Shown here piece by piece: positions 13,067 to 13,183 of a DNA stretch of 13,183 nucleotides (positions are counted from its first letter, which is position 1; every line of letters begins with the position of its first letter). Origin of the DNA: Pseudomonadota bacterium (lineage in GTDB: Bacteria > Myxococcota > Polyangia > GCA-2747355 > JACKDQ01); assembly GCA_030591195.1 (NCBI GenBank), contig JAUVBO010000016.1, positions 1-13,183 of the forward strand, in the 5' to 3' direction. Position numbers and translations under genes: made by a program. The notes under the pieces were generated by a model that was not told the origin of the DNA, made no database searches, and saw only the letters and a list, made by a program, of their open reading frames with translations.

Positions 13067-13183
13067 ATGAAGGACACCCCGGCTCCGGACCGGCGGGCGA
13101 TCATCCTGCTGGCCGCGAGCAGCTTGACCATCATGGCCGGCGCGATCGTCTCGCCGGCGTTGCCCGCGCTGCAGCGGGCCTTC
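13067..13183 (+). CDS. MFS transporter, N-terminal fragment (runs off right edge)
   Basis: Only 39 codons are visible, starting MKDTPAPDRRAIILL. A basic N-terminal segment is followed by the first membrane helix with LTIMAGAIVSPALPALQRAF at 20-39. The 'G(A)-I-x-(S/A)-PALP-x(3)-F' pattern is characteristic of TM1 of major facilitator superfamily drug/metabolite transporters. The ATG at 13067 has AGGA seven bases before it. The 189 bases upstream (12878-13066) contain no gene I can support and no convincing promoter. Subfamily and substrate cannot be determined from this fragment. Confidence 0.7.
   Translation, partial: MKDTPAPDRRAIILLAASSLTIMAGAIVSPALPALQRAF

Overview
The window is dense, very GC-rich DNA with strong G/C preference at third codon positions and frequent GTG starts. 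It carries lipoproteins with an 'eight-cysteine-cluster' domain, a long cysteine-rich repeat lipoprotein behind a Pro-Asp-Ala linker, and a type VI secretion sheath gene. Together these suggest a Myxococcota (former Deltaproteobacteria) chromosome. This placement is inferred from style and gene families, not from a marker gene. I see no RNA gene, CRISPR array, insertion sequence or phage gene.

Left region (1-2681, all minus strand, transcribed towards the left edge): a small lipoprotein of unknown function, a HAD-IB phosphoserine-phosphatase-like hydrolase, and then a gene that runs off the window. That last gene encodes a TssB-like N-terminus joined through an Ala/Pro/acidic linker to a TssC-like domain, so it is a fused type VI secretion sheath protein.

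Central module (2898-10399): this is the most interesting part. A compact minus-strand operon reads SLC13/DASS permease with two TrkA-C (RCK_C) domains -> cytidylate-kinase-like protein (CK-C) -> divergent cytidylate-kinase-like protein (CK-B) -> single-domain response regulator -> membrane sensor histidine kinase. Gaps are about 54, 39, 47 and 7 bases. Two more cytidylate-kinase-like genes on the plus strand bracket it: CK-D is divergent from the permease (9569-10399) and CK-A is convergent with the histidine kinase (2898-3734). The four paralogues are 270-278 residues long and align almost without gaps. They share a Trp at residue 145 and a D-x-x-x-(Y/H)-D motif at 156-161, and end in a variable C-terminal domain that may be BON-like. 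Their P-loops differ: CK-C has GSYSMGK, CK-A and CK-D lack the lysine, and CK-B has lost the loop altogether. My reading is a signal-responsive transport module in which nucleotide-binding or pseudokinase proteins link a two-component system to an anion permease. Family membership is well supported; the joint function is inference.

Right region (10509-13183): an eight-cysteine lipoprotein, a doubtful small ORF, a 573-residue lipoprotein with five 12-cysteine repeats, a probable 28-residue membrane peptide on the minus strand, and the first 39 codons of an MFS transporter at the right edge.
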